Notes: generated from the letters alone by a model not told the origin. Shown: positions 25,503 to 38,586, counted from the first letter of the stretch. The stretch is 64,000 nt of DNA from Saururus chinensis (GCA_035235625.1 CP141142.1:42759644-42823643), one strand, 5' to 3'. Made by a program: numbers and translations.

Positions 25503-25882
25503 TTATATCTATGTACCTATAACATTATATCATCACAAAGAAAAACTGAAATAGGGAATATTTTCATGAATATGACTTGTTACTTCTTCCTTATTACTAA
25601 TAATACATGTGTTTAAAAGCAATTCTCAATACATACCTACAGTTGCAGAAAATTTCAAAGAAGCCATAATGTGATCTCTGATAAAGTATTGCTGACTCAA
25701 GGACGCTATCGCTGCTTACCCGTAGCTATGAGTCTTATTATTTCGAACTTCAAAGGTCGAACATATTCTCTTTGTTTCATTGTAGTCTCCATGCAGATAT
25801 TCATGTAACGACCCTATCATTCAGCTTATCACAGAAGCACTTTTATACCAATCCACCTCGTTGGTTTAAGCTCTTTAACATA

Positions 25883-25984
25883 CTCTCTTTGTCATAAATT
25901 AATAACTCAATTAGTTTTTTAAAATAAACTAAAATTAATTCATTTTGAAAAATAAATAGAGCTATTCATATAGGATGGAAGGAG
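25883..25984. mobile_element. Stowaway-like MITE
   Basis: About 102 bp with CTCTCTTTGTCATAAATTAA at one end and the complement-like GGATGGAAGGAG at the other, flanked by TA on both sides. The AT-rich interior resembles the copy at 13,535. Confidence 0.75.
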
Positions 25985-26571
25985 TATATATTTTGTCACT
26001 TGTTAATCTCAAAATGCCCACTTCTAGACAATTCGGTGTGAGATTTTAAGATAAAACACGACATCAAAGCCCTGATAATTCCATGGCCGTGCAGTTATAA
26101 CTGCTCATCAACATTTTCTTAAATATGTTATGCGAAGGAGACAGGTGCTTCCGTAACCTTCATCCATAAAATTCTGAAGGCTCAACCAAATTACAACTAG
26201 TTGGGAACAACTTATAAGAGACCCAACAACAGGTAATCTAAAGAACAAGAATTAGGAGAAGAAGAACAGACACTAAAGGCTGAAAAACTTGCACAGACTG
26301 TTGAGTGATTCCAAAGATATCAGTAATTGTTGCCAAGCAAAAAGAAAAATTATATCTGTTCTTTCTATATATATTCAAGCATATGAGGTACGGCAATATC
26401 AATAGTTGAATGCAATAGAAGCAAGAACCAAACACCACATTACAAGCAGTGTCCACAGTTTTTCTTATAACAATTAACAAATAGCATCAGCGTTCTGTAC
26501 ATTGTTTACTCAAAAAGTGCAAAAAGGACATAACAAAACGTTTGCCATCTAGAGATTACATATCGACCATT

Positions 26572-28531
26572 TTAATATCCCTTGTTCCCCCGGATTCGAG
26601 CTCTCATATCAACCTGCCAAAAATCAACTGAAGATCAGATCAAGAATCTGGGGGGGTTCAGAATTCCCTGTTACGAGGATAAGTTAAATCATCAAGATTT
26701 CTGTGCATTCCAAAAATAGAAGCATGCATTTGCATGTTATAGTTATCCCGTTTTGCCCAGTGGAAGTCAGTTTAGGCATGACAAAGTTCATCCAGTTGGC
26801 TACCAACCAAGATGATAATATTTAGAAACATAATTCCAATTGAAATTACATATTATAACAAAGCTGATAATCGATTCTAAAAATAATAATTACACTATAT
26901 TATTATAAAGTGACTAAGTTTCCTCTCTTTCCTCCGCCTCACTACAATACACTAAGGGTCTGTTTGAATTGGTGGAAAGCGGGAAAAAGGAAAAGAGAAA
27001 GTGAATTCAGGTGAAAGAGAAATTAGGGGATTCCTAAAAAAATTTCTACTTTTTGGTTGCACAAATCATGTTAGAGAAAATTGACGATGACAGTGGTAGT
27101 AGCGATAGTGGTGGTAGTAACGGTGACAATAGTGGTGGTTGTGGCGGCGGCGGCGATGGTGATAGCGGCAACAACAATGATGAAAGTGGTGACAGTGATG
27201 GTGGCGGTAGTAGCAGTAAGACATAACTCTTTAATATGATAATTTTCACCCAAAATTCATGGGTTAATGGGTAGAAAATTTTTGGGCCAAATTTTCATCA
27301 ATTTTCTCTCACTTTTGACACTAGTTTCTCTATCCCTGTCGCACCAAACAGTGAAAATTGAGGAGATTTTAAGAAAATTCATTTCCTTTCCCCCGCTTTC
27401 CACTAGTCCAAACAGACCCTAACATAATCATTTGCAGCACCAAGTTCCCTCTTTGGCATCTCTGATTCAACCTAAGTGAATCACTAGAACATAATCTAGT
27501 AGCCAGACAACATAGTCAGGACTTCAATTTACCACTTTTTTGATAGGATGATTGCAGTTTCATCTGAAGGTCTCAAGGGTAAAAAAAATCAGGGACAAAT
27601 AGCACAGGTAAAGCTACCGGATTCCCATAATCAGGGTTCAGGGTGCTCCTTTATATAGATTCCATAAACAATTCGATATATAGGAATCATATTATCTCAA
27701 ATGCATAAAGGACAATCACGTTACACGATTGTTAACAAAAATGCATGGTAACTTGCATGTTCATATTTTTTTTGCTTTGTGATTTTATTAATACTACAAA
27801 ATCGGTAAAGTTAGCACGGCCGTGATTAGTTTAACAGTCGACCATAATATAAATGTGAGAGAAATTTGATAACATTCCTTAGTAACAAGCATAGATGAAG
27901 GAAGGGAAAGAAATGTGCCTGGCCCCTCTTGCAATTGAAATACGTCTCCCTTAAACCCACACATTCGCTTGAGATGGATGGACTTTTCTCCCCTGCACAT
28001 TCTCTGTAAGGTCGCTTCTCCACCTGCACAAACATATCAGAAAATAGATAGCAGGAAAATCAACAGTACATCAAATCACTCTTAATTAAACAACCTGCTG
28101 CAACAATCCCACCTAGAATCAAGAATTTACCAAAAGCCAATGGCCTCGTCCATCATGGACTCAAAGGATGACCATGGGATGTACCAATATAACAAATCCC
28201 CCCCCTACCACCCAACACACACACACACAAAGCTTTTTTTTTTTTCTTTATTTCGAATTTCGATAGAGGAAGCGTAAGTTTGACTCCACAGATACATAGA
28301 ACATACGGGAAGTCCTGAACACGGCGAGGAACCCCGCCGCCAATTTTCAGAGGAAAAACGTCTCTGAATCCAGTGCAAACAATGGAAACATGGGCAATAA
28401 TCATCCCATCAAAGTAGAAGAAGAAATTTGAGCAAGAAACAGAGAATAAGGGAAGGGGCTACCTTGACGCAAAGGCTTTCGCTGAGGCACTTGACAAGCT
28501 CCATGGCCAGGCCTTTGCAGGACTTCGCCAT
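26572..28531 (-). CDS. COA5: Cytochrome c oxidase assembly factor 5 / PET191 family
   Basis: Three exons on the minus strand (28531-28463, 28023-27919, 26613-26572) encode 71 aa. The family is a small soluble protein of the mitochondrial intermembrane space needed to assemble complex IV. It shows the twin CX9C signature: Cys5/Cys15 and Cys44/Cys54, with a further Cys22/Cys32 pair at the same spacing. The conserved GLRETYFNCKRGQ and terminal DMRARIRGNKGY are present. Length equals plant and yeast homologues. Intron 2 (27918-26614) begins with GC and must be removed there to join GQ to VDMRARIRG. The same intron carries a 464-bp MITE. Confidence 0.93.
26956..27419. mobile_element. PIF/Harbinger-like MITE in COA5 intron 2
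   Basis: Ends are GGGTCTGTTTGAATTGGTGG and the inverted counterpart ...CTAGTCCAAACAGACCC. TAA flanks both sides (26,953-26,955 and 27,420-27,422). The inner part shows extended complementarity around GGAAAGCGGG / CCCGCTTTCC. The centre (about 27,085-27,220) is a GGT/GAT/GGC trinucleotide-rich patch, which creates long minus-strand open frames of Ser/Pro/Leu or Thr/Ile runs; these are not genes. Confidence 0.85.
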
Positions 28532-29276
28532 CTTCTTCCCACCCCGAAAGACTAGAGACTTCCCCTTCTCCGGCTCCGGCACAAATATTCGAGGACCTTT
28601 TTAACCTCGAGCGATGGGCGCACAGCCGCGCACTCCAGGCAGGACCGCCACTGGCGGCCAGAACGGCGACGCTCGCGCCTGGCCGAATCCCTTTTCATTC
28701 GTAATAGAAAAAACTCGTGATGAACGCGTGTTTTCACTTAAAAAACCGTCAGATGATATGGGACCCACAATGATCCCACGACTTCCAACCTGAAAACACG
28801 AACTAGTCATGCTTTTCAAAGGCACGAAGTTTCCAATTGCATAATGTTTAATGCCACTTAATCTATTCACGAGATAATCCACGTGCTGACCAGTCTGCAA
28901 ATCTTGAACGTGTATTACGATCAAAGGCCCATGATCAACGGCCCGTAGAAACCGGTGGGTTACGGCGTGTCTGATTCAACGTAATAATAGATGCGAACCT
29001 CTCTACACAAAATACTTCAATTGGCGGGAAGCCCATGTCCCCTGCTCCTGTGCAAATTGGGCGCTTCGATTTCTGGGTCGGATCCTATTTGAGGAGCGGG
29101 ATTGAGGAAGAGAAGAAAGATCGGATTTTTGCTTCGATGGTTGCTCGGATTTGAGAGGACTTGGTGTGAAAGTTTCGGCTTTTGATGGTTTTACGGATTG
29201 AGAAACGATTATATGAAATAGGGCTTGGCAAATTGAAATTGGTTAAGCAATTTTGATTGTTGAGTGGAGCACAGCG
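28532..29276. promoter_or_regulatory. Divergent intergenic region COA5/RPAIN
   Basis: 745 bp between two start codons pointing apart, so it should contain both promoters. The COA5 side is GC-rich. Open frames on the minus strand here (28,552-28,924) are not conserved in any way I can recognise. No TATA element assigned. Confidence 0.5.
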
Positions 29277-32200
29277 ATGGAGGATCCGCGGCCCAGAAGG
29301 TCCTTCCTGAAGACCCAGCATCCTGATTGGAAGGAGAAGGTACTAGCAATTTGTATCACGATTACTTCGTCTATCCCCTTGTAGCTGTTCTTTTTTTCTT
29401 GCGCAAAATCAAAATTGGCCGTTCTCGATTTTGTTGTCATTCTTTCATTTTTTGTGTGATTCACTGTTACCGAGTGAGTTGCTTTCGTCAACTAATCTCC
29501 ATTAGTTTGCTACTATCGTATTAAAAATCTCTAATTGTTGCTCCAGTTGCTCTATAAGCAGCTATCGTCCAGTTTTTTTTTAGTTTTTGTGTAGTCTGGA
29601 TGATAATATCCTGTATTTTTGCGTGAACTGGTGTTTTACAGCTCCGGCAGAAGTGTATGGAGAGAATACAAGATTCACGGGGTCGTTTGCTTTGGAAGAT
29701 AAGGACAAATGGTACAGTTGTGGGAAATCGGAAGGTTTGATATTTTTTCTTCTTTTTTCAATTCTTTCTTTGTCAGTCAGTTTCGGCTTTTGCCAGTTGG
29801 TACCAAGGATTAGATGCAGGTAGTATGGGAGACAAATCTTTTGAAGGAATTTACTGAGTAGAGATAAATATTTTGATGAGAGACTAATAGTTCGACTTAC
29901 TGGGCACCCTTTCTTTCTCTAATTAAGTTGAGGTTTATCTGAAACTTGTTTTAATTTTTCCCTTTAGAAGGATGCCATGGAATGTGCATTTCGGGACATA
30001 GTTTCTGATGAACTGAGAAGAATTTGGCGGACCTCAAGTAACAACTGTTCTCACTTCTCAACTTCTGAAGCCACTGATAGTATATGGGACTATGATGGTC
30101 CCCATGTGGCGTCTGGATCAGCTGAAGGTGAGTGTGGAGTCCTAAGTCAAGAGATTATGATAGAGATGGATAAAATATTTCATGAGCAGCTCGAATCAGA
30201 AATTCTACAAAGAGGTAGTCATCTTTCCAGGGATTATGTTTTCTGTCCTTCCTCGTGATGCTTAAAGCCTTTGCAATCATATTTTAAGTATTTAAGGTCA
30301 TTACCTCGCTTGATGTTTTTAAAGATTTCGTCTATTTATGGTCATTACCTCGCTTGATTGTGCAAGGTGGCTGTATAGGTTATTAAGGGAACTGTTAGAT
30401 TCAATTCAATCGATGACGTGCTGTAGAGAGTAAAAACCAAAGTTATTTGGAAGGCACATGCAAGAAAGAAATACAGATCATGCATGTTTGCTTTGAGAAA
30501 CTGGCAATTGATAGGCCATGTTTCTGTTTACTATGATCTGCTTTCTTTTATCATACCTGATTACTAGAAGCATGTATGTATATCTTACAATACTATAGAA
30601 TTGTGACATGTCTACTGGGATAGAAGTTTAATTGAATTATCTAATTGCACTACGAAATTATTTAGTCTTTGGTTGAATGATCTTTATGGATAGGTCAAGA
30701 TGTTGCCTTAAGTCTAATATTTTGCTGAATGCTTATTAAAGATGCTTTAATTCAGAGCTGTCAACCTTAATTCTATTGAGAAACACTTCGAATTTAGGCT
30801 TGCAACATGTAGAATCTATTTTAATCAGAAGCAGTCCATGGCATTTTTGGTATGTGTATATGCATATGACAGATTATTGTGGTATAATTTTTTTAACACC
30901 TCAATTTATTAATACTTATCCATAATAAGTGCAATGAGTTTGACCTGTGGCAGAACTGGAGGATTTGGAGAATGTACACATGGAACAAGATGAATACCTG
31001 GCCCAAGCCGTTTTTGAACAAATGCAACTTAAGGATGGGCAGGTACATGCAAAAGACCACTCCAACTGTAGCATGATTCCGAATTTCAGCTTGGTGCGCC
31101 TAACATTCAATAATCATGGGACTTCTTTTATATTGTTTTTGAATTATCATATATTCTTGGGGCTTGTAGTTTGCTCTCATATTTCTCAGATTATTAAACA
31201 TTTGTGTCATTTTACTTTTGTTTATGCTTAACTCCTATTATTGTGTCAGTTGGATTTGTCTGATACTTTGGTTGGCTTGCTGTTGGCTGAAATTCAACGA
31301 ATCAACTTTGGTGTAAATCTTAAGCTCTCTTTTTAAGCATTTTATTGATATGTGGTTTGATATCTAACATACTCATCCCACTGTTTGGCTGCTGGTGCTA
31401 ACAAACTCTTATGTCTTGGAAGCTAAAGAACAGCAATATCTTGGGCTAAGATAATAGAAACTGAGTTCAGTTATGAGCTACCAATAAGTTTTTTTCATTC
31501 CTATGAGTCATCAGTACTTGTTTCTTGGAAAAAATGTGAATTTCTATTATGAACTTTAAGAATATCTAAAATGTTTTGGAACTTGATAAATGGCTATTGT
31601 CCTGAGGGGGGAGAAGCAGCCTCCCGGCCGTCAGATATAGAATTGGCAGCCATGATTCCACAAGCAGAGAGCTTAGTCTTGGCTCAATTGCAGACTAGGC
31701 ACTCTCATAATAAATCGTACTATTAGTATTACAACTAGGAGCAAGCTCGACTTGACTCAAGTTCAGTTTTTAGATGAGCTTGAGCCATCTTGTCTCAACT
31801 CTTATCCAATCCACTTGCTTCTGATGGTTACATTGCCATGTTTGCGTTTTCATGGCTTATGATTTACTCAGCTTGGTCATTGCATGCTCCTTCTGACACT
31901 AATTGTTAGTTGTGACTTATTTACTGTTCTGCGTGCTAGGATGGCAAATTTTGGTGCCCCATATGCAAGCAGGGTGAGGTACAAGAGGATCAACACTTTG
32001 TTTATTGTACTCGTTGCAACCTTCGTTTTGATAACCTAACTGACCAGGTGCTTACTCTCTCACCTAATCTACATAAATTCTCTGGTATTTTGTTTATGCA
32101 CAGGTTTTTACATTACGATTGTATTGTTGAATAATGAGTTTACTACTATTTGCATTTTGAATCCATCCATGACATTGTGTTGTGTCAGGTAAATTTAAAT

Positions 32201-32350
32201 GTTTTACGCCTTCGATTGGCTGAAGCTCACATGGAGCATCTGGATCGAGGATGCCAAGCAGCGCCTAAATTCTCTATGGAGACGAAATTTGATCTTACTG
32301 CATTGTACATATATTGCCAAATTTGCAATACATTTGAAATTGTCTTGTAA
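29277..32350 (+). CDS. RPAIN: RPA-interacting protein (RIP family)
   Basis: Six exons: 29277-29339, 29642-29734, 29968-30214, 30954-31042, 31940-32047 and 32189-32350. They encode 253 aa. In animals the homologue carries replication protein A to the nucleus. The N-terminus has the conserved basic helix (WKEKLRQKCMERI...RLLWKIR), the RPA/importin-binding part of the family. The middle is acidic and variable. The C-terminus holds a zinc-binding module: Cys170-Pro-Ile-Cys173, Cys187-Thr-Arg-Cys190, then Cys222 and Cys243/Cys246 close to the end. Intron phases are consistent throughout. The gene diverges from COA5 and converges on the TlyA-like gene. Function in plants is inferred from the animal family. 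Confidence 0.9.
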
Positions 32351-32486
32351 TCATATTTTTATCCCTTTGCTGCATTATTCCATAGTTTGTGAAGCTGTTT
32401 TTTTGTTTAAGTCTTATTAAATAAAATAATAAAGTTGTTGGAATTAAATTGTTTTTGTCTTTTTTTCTGTTGATAATTACTTCAAG

Positions 32487-32655
32487 TGACAATGAGCCAA
32501 GTGTAAGGAACGCTTATGAACCATTGATATTTAAGATCGTCGGCGCACACATTACTGCACGTTAGCGTCAATATCACTGACATGTGTTAGTGTGTGCACC
32601 ATCGATCTTAAAATGAACGGTTCTTATGCATTTTTTTACGTTAGGCTCATTGTCA
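32487..32655. mobile_element. Small TIR MITE
   Basis: Ends are TGACAATGAGCC and GGCTCATTGTCA, perfectly inverted. The complementarity continues inward (TTTAAGATCG / CGATCTTAAA; GCACACAC region) to give arms of about 65 bp around a short centre. It lies 137 bp after the RPAIN stop, so it may fall in the transcript's 3' end. Target duplication not identified. Confidence 0.8.
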
Positions 32656-33850
32656 AATGGGAGCATGAAAAACTCATCTTAGGTTGGAAAGGTGAAAAAA
32701 AATGTAAATAGTTACTTTTTAAGGGATTAGTAGGTGAAGCAAAAAGAATGACCTGAGTAATTACCTTTGATTATGTCACAATTCATTCACCTAATTTAAG
32801 ATGAGGGGTGTTCACGGGTGTTTATTGCCCGGCTGTTCGTCCATGTTTGCGGCCCTATTTATATAAGGTGGATATTTTTTTATGTCCACGACGGACATGG
32901 ACACAGACTAATTAATTTTGTTTGCTCTGATAGGTGACTATGTTCATGGACAAACAATTATTCGTGTCTGCGAATATCTCTGTACACCTATTTTTAAAAA
33001 TAATAGGGACCATAGTAAAGAAAAAAGAAGGATTGATGGTTATATATTATGTTAGAATTTGTTTTAATATGGTACATAATTTTTAGACATCAATAAAAGG
33101 TAAAACAAATTGGGATTTAGTAGTTATGTAGCAAGTTAGGACTTAGCCGAACATATTACATAGTTATTAGACACTAAAAATTTAGTTTTTTAGTGTATCT
33201 GTGCCCAGTCCATAGTGGATAGGCTTGGACAAAATATAATAAGAGGGCGGACACATAAAATATATGCATCAAGCAGACGGATATAGACAACTCCTTGTCT
33301 ATGTGTACCCCCATTTAAGACCCATTTGTTTTCTCAATTGTCAGTATCCAAACATGCTTCTCTTCGTGCTCTTATTTTTGTCAAGTTACATAAGCAAGTA
33401 ATGCATTATGGTCGCAAACAGAGTCGATCAAAGGACTTGTGACTTTGGAGAAAGAAATCTGGGATACTCGAGTATTTTCACTGCATCTTTTTTAGTTACC
33501 CACACTACAACACTATCTCTTGGAGATGTTCTTAATAATGGGGTGGCTTGATAACAAAGAGTTGTTTAAAAATACTTATCCTAGTTAAACCAATTAAGAT
33601 GGAGTTTTCCATTACATATTGCTTATACCAGTTAAAGGAACAATTTTGTGACATCATTCGATCCTGTTTCTTAGGAATGTTCGGCACTAAATCTTATGCA
33701 TATGTTCGAGAACACATCCTCGGATATGAATAAAAGTGACTGCTGCAAGAAATATGCCAATTACAAGACACAAATGTGATTAGGCTTCTTGCCTGTATTC
33801 GTCTACTTACCCATGTCAATTTGTAATTAGTTAAAAATTAATTGTAGTTA
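32656..33850. other. Convergent spacer RPAIN/TlyA-like
   Basis: No gene. A degenerate element may occupy about 32,812-33,311: it starts GGGGTGTTCACGGG, ends with a GTGTACCCCC-type string, and repeats 'cggacac/gtccatg' motifs inside. The inverted match is only partial. Confidence 0.3.
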
Positions 33851-36800
33851 TTAATCACATATAGGGGAAAGCTCGGACTGTTTGTGTGCTGTTCTATGAA
33901 AACAAACAAGAAATTCTGTGTTTCCCTCGACACCCTTCAGAGGAGATTCTATCCACCCTCTGTTGCAGAAACCAAAATCTTCAACACCCTTGATGATTTT
34001 CTCCAGAACCTGCAGAATAAAGAGACCCTCATTAGTGAAAGCTCACTACAGATGCAATAATTATACTCCCCCTGTCCCACATTGATAGCTACATTTTAAA
34101 ACTGAATGGAGCTATTAATGTGGGACAGATTCTGGTTCATTTTGAAAAACCAAAGGTAGGTATTAATGTGAGACAGATGGAGTAATTTATTATTTCTGTT
34201 TTCCAGGGAACTCTTCTAAATGATTAACAATGAACTGCCGGTTTTGATGTTCAACAATTTACAAGTTATTCATTAATTACCAACGCCTGCAAGTGAGAGA
34301 AGGGGAGAAAAGGCTGCCTCTGTACGTAGATTTTTGTATTTTCTACTATGTTAAAAATCTCTGCACTACATACTGTCTCAGATGCAAATTTACAAAATAA
34401 AAAAAATTGGCATCTAGTGTTGCTGGGCTGTTGATTTTAGGAGTTTAAACTTGCATGATGCTGGTCATAATCTATTTAATCAAGCTGGAAAAAACGGCCT
34501 AGTTTCTACATGTACTGTGTTTTTTCCAGCAGAATTTAATTCATACTCATGGAAAAAATGAAATTTTACTTGTCACTATGAAAGTTCTACTTAAACATAG
34601 ACCAATCTAATGTTTTCCTCAGTATAATTAATTTTGAACTGATTATTTTTTGTCTTATTCATGCTTCTTAAAGTATCTCCACTTTTTCTCATCATCAAGT
34701 TTCCTTACCAAGTGATTAAGCAATTAGGGGACTTTTATAACCCAGGGCATAGTTGAATGATATCTATGAACACAACAAAACTTAGCATTTATAATTCACC
34801 TCTTGAACAGTTGCCATTCTCTCCAAGTCCAAAAAGTTTTCCAAGATAAATACAAAAAACCCAAACCAATAAGGTAAATGAAAGATTCTCAAAGAAGGGA
34901 TATCTTATAATGCAAATATATATATATATATAGTATAATTTAAAAAAGGTAGTAAGCTGAACCATGGCTTTATATAACATTCACATATCTTCTACATAAA
35001 TATTGGTTGATTGGTGATTTCTATCGAATGGCTTCAGTTGTATAAAATATAAAAGTTGACAGCCGCCAAAGGTTAGTTTAGGGAATGACAGCATACCTCC
35101 TGATGGACAGCAGGATCTCGCACAATTCCTCCTTTTCCCACCTGGAAAGCAAAGGGCATTGCATTCAGTACATAAACGCATGCATATAATAGTATTACAT
35201 ATGGACAGGAAATATAGTCTTCTATGAGAACATATGAATCAAATGCTAGAGGTAGGCACTGAGTTTCTAAGTTGTAGAAGTTACAGATGCGTATGTAAGT
35301 GAATATTCCCTGGAAAAGATAGATTGTCACACATGAAAATTGAATATTACAGACAGCGGAATTGAACTTATAACCATGAATCTCTTGAAATTATGGGTGT
35401 GGAGGGCTAAGGTAATTCTAAATTGCTATAACAAGATCTATTAACAATATACTGATAATTACTACCCACTTTGTTGGTGCATAACATGAAACAAAAAGGA
35501 TAAATGCACCAATCCACAAAACCATACAGTTGCCTTATAACTTATTGTTCGTAGGTGATTCAATCATGAAGCTGAAATAGGCTAAGTAACAACAAAAATG
35601 AGGCAAGTAAAACATCCTAAAAGGACTAACCTGAGATCTCCTAGCCTCAAATTGAGGTTTAACAAGTGTAACCAACATAGATTCATCCTTCATGACCTTG
35701 ATCACAGCAGGCATTACCTGTTTGTAGTTGCAGAGTTATAACAAAGGTTGGACCAAATTGTAAAAGGACCTTAGGTCTTGAAGAATTATCATGTAAATAG
35801 GCCCTACTACAACTTTTGTAGCACTTTTTCGTCAAAATTATTTAAGTTATTTAACACAACTTTTTTTCAAACAAGGCATCCGTCAACTATTTTGTGCGCA
35901 TGAAATATCATATGGATGGTCAGGCTACCATATTTTCAATGTTCTATTCACAAATAATGCCAATAATGAGTTCTCTGGTTCAACATCAGAAAGCATACCA
36001 GAAGTATCGAGATAAATGACAGGTCTAATGTCACTACGTCCACCTTCTGTGGAAGTTCAGATAAATATCTCAAATTTGTACGTTCTATAACACATACACG
36101 ATCATCATGACGTATTTTATCAGCCACCTGCAAAAGTACTCAAATCAGTTTTTCATTTCCATTTTTTGATAACAGAGAAATTTCAATAGAATGGAAACTG
36201 TAAAGACAAAAACATGAGATATTAAACATACCATTATTAAACGATAAAATTTGCAACTGCAAAGTTTTTGTCTTCTTTTAAAGTTGAATCTTCAAATGAC
36301 TTTATATATTCCAACAAGATCATTTAAATGAAAGCGAAGTTTTACAAAGTCCAGGAAGTGAAACCTGTCCATATCCAACATCAACGCCATACACAAATGC
36401 TGCACCATGCTGAAGCAAGCAATCAGTAAATCCCCCAGTTGAAAGTCCAGAGTCTAGAGCCACCTTTCCAGAAACATCCACTTTCAATTGTTCAATGGCA
36501 GCCTCTAATTTATATCCTGCTCTGTGTTGGACAGAAGAAAATCAGACAATTAACATGAATCTAATTTCATGCATTACGGTGACACAAAACTATGCAATAG
36601 ATTTTCGAACTTAATGTGCAAAAAATAGACAGTGTTTGGGGATCATCACCTACATACATATTTTGGAACTTCAGCCAATATTTCAACCATGGCTTTCTCA
36701 GGAACAGGAGTTCCGGCCTTGTCTACCATTTTCCCATCCACAAAAACTTTTCCTGGAAAGTACAGAGATTCCATTTTACAAAAAACAAGAAGGAAAAGAT

Positions 36801-38148
36801 AAATGAAACAAAATAATTCAAAGAACAAACAAGGTTAGAAACAGTATCACAGATCATGAATAAGCAGGAGAGCACGAAAATATCTCACTTCATAGTCCTA
36901 TTTCAAATGTTAATCACAGTACACAATTGCTTGCAAATCAAGGAAGAAATTTACCCTGTACAATCCATGACTGTATGAAGGTTCGACTGTACTGTTGAAA
37001 TCTTTCTAGACAAATCTCATCCAGCCTTCTTTTTCTGAAAAAGCAAACCTAACCTCTGTTTAATATAATGATTAATTGCGAAATTTGCAGTAGATACTTT
37101 ATGAAAGTTGCAAAAAATATGAACAATAACTTTTAGAACTTCAACCATTATTTATCATTACGATAGCCGATTAAGTGCAATAAGCAGCAAAGCTTTAGAG
37201 GTTAAAGATAGTTGTCTTTTATATTTGAGACACATTTTCCAAGATATTTCAAAATATAGGTTATGCACATATTCGGTATCATCTCGAACTCTCAAAACGA
37301 TGTAAATTACAGATGCTGCAGATCAGTGAGTGGTTTCTTATTCTTCTACTAATTTCAAAAGGAACAAGACTGGACAAAATCAAACTTCTGCAGTATATGG
37401 GCAAATGAATGCCCCGCGGGAGCTTGTCTGCAATGCGCATTGTATAATGATGCTAAAAAATTTACGGAAACAGAAAGGTAATGACTCTAGGTGGAAGTCT
37501 AATAACAAACAGCACTGTTTTATTCCTTTTTTACAAATTCACAAAAAAAAAGGCCCAAACAAGACAATAATACGAGTGAACAATCAGACAGGGGATTGAC
37601 TATGCAGATAGCTTACTTTTTCGCAGTTTGAACTTTTTGGGCTTTACCGGCCGAGAACGTTCTCTTCTGATACAACTGCGAACGAGTCTCTGTCCATATT
37701 GCTGAAAAACGAGAACCTTCATCGCAGATACCAAACTACATATCAATGACCATATACAATAACCAAAAGAGCAAAAGAGATGAGAAAGGTGAAACCTTTT
37801 TGTCAATCATTTCTCCAAAACGCCGAAATACAAGAACTATAGAATAAATTCCCAGTGAAGATTGAAAAATAGCAAGCCAAAGAAGTAGCGGAAGTTCCAA
37901 CCAAATTACATGCCCAGAAACAAACAGAAACCAGCGAAGGAGCGTCGGTGGGTCGCTAAAGCAACAGCATTCGCCATAACAAGAAGCAATTGAAAAACTT
38001 GCATCCCTTTCAACAACAAAAAAAACTTGCAGAACAGAGAATACGAGTAATCGGGTTCTCTAAGAACCATACCAGAAGACCTTAGCTTGACATCTCTGCA
38101 AAAGAAGGCTGAAAGAGAATGTCCTAAGGGTATTCGTACAGTCGCCAT
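33851..38148 (-). CDS. TlyA/FtsJ-type rRNA methyltransferase with S4 domain, probably plastid
   Basis: Nine exons on the minus strand: 38148-38073, 37701-37617, 37034-36955, 36752-36650, 36521-36365, 36127-35999, 35717-35631, 35141-35097 and 34009-33851. They encode 306 aa. Bacterial TlyA (once called hemolysin A) is an rRNA 2'-O-methyltransferase. Residues 1-50 are basic and Ser/Thr-rich, as in an organelle presequence. An S4 RNA-binding domain follows ([10 protein letters not shown]...[14 protein letters not shown], about 56-95). The Rossmann methyltransferase then begins with [11 protein letters not shown] and the SAM motif [18 protein letters not shown]. Later motifs are [17 protein letters not shown] and [14 protein letters not shown]. 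In bacteria the motif is usually DVGASTGG; here Val/Ala are changed but the Gly loop is intact. Organelle targeting and the substrate are inferred. Confidence 0.9.
34066..34182. mobile_element. Stowaway-like MITE in TlyA-like gene intron 8
   Basis: 117 bp bounded by CTCCCCCTGTCCCACATT and the inverted AATGTGAGACAGATGGAG, with TA on each side. An internal duplicate-like string (ATTAATGTGGGACAG) lies in the middle. Confidence 0.8.
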
Positions 38149-38586
38149 GGCCTCCCACCAGAACCCACTGACGACCGCCCAACTTTGAGCTTGAATGGAT
38201 TATGGCTTGGAAGCTTCACAGGACTGTCTCAAAGTGATAAGTCCTTAATGACTGTGAAAAGCCACCAATAAGCCCTCATGTAAACGGGTGAGAAGCTGCT
38301 AATAAGCCCTTAATGACTGTCTCAAAGTGCTGAACTTGGTGCAACAATGGAGTCTCTGAATGACTGAATGGTACTTAATCATGTAATTATATATCATCTG
38401 AGCTTTAAGTTAGCACTTAAACCCGAAATATGTGAATCTGTGATGCCCAACGTGAGGTTGGGATGCAAGTAAACTTTGTTTATTAACGTGATCTTTGCAT
38501 TGCAAATATAAGTTCTACATAATAGCTGTAGGCTTGAAGGTTGAAATTTGTTGTCAACTCTTCACAGACATGAATAAGCAGCTAGA
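38149..38586. other. Upstream region of the TlyA-like gene
   Basis: Contains the leader and promoter of the TlyA-like gene and the 3' side of the secreted-protein gene. A short internal direct repeat ('aataagcccttaatgactgt' and a close variant, near 38,245-38,330) is visible. No gene. Confidence 0.4.

Larger units (their letters stand above)
23621..26571. other. Convergent spacer PARG/COA5
   Basis: No gene supported. It contains the RTE LINE scrap at 24,063-24,245, the Mutator-type MITE at 24,763-25,502 and a Stowaway MITE at 25,883-25,984, each listed separately. The 3' untranslated regions of both flanking genes must also lie here. Confidence 0.5.

Noticed and set aside
27046..27253. Minus-strand frames rich in Leu/Pro/Ser or Thr/Ile
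   Set aside because: Caused by the triplet-rich core of a MITE in a COA5 intron.
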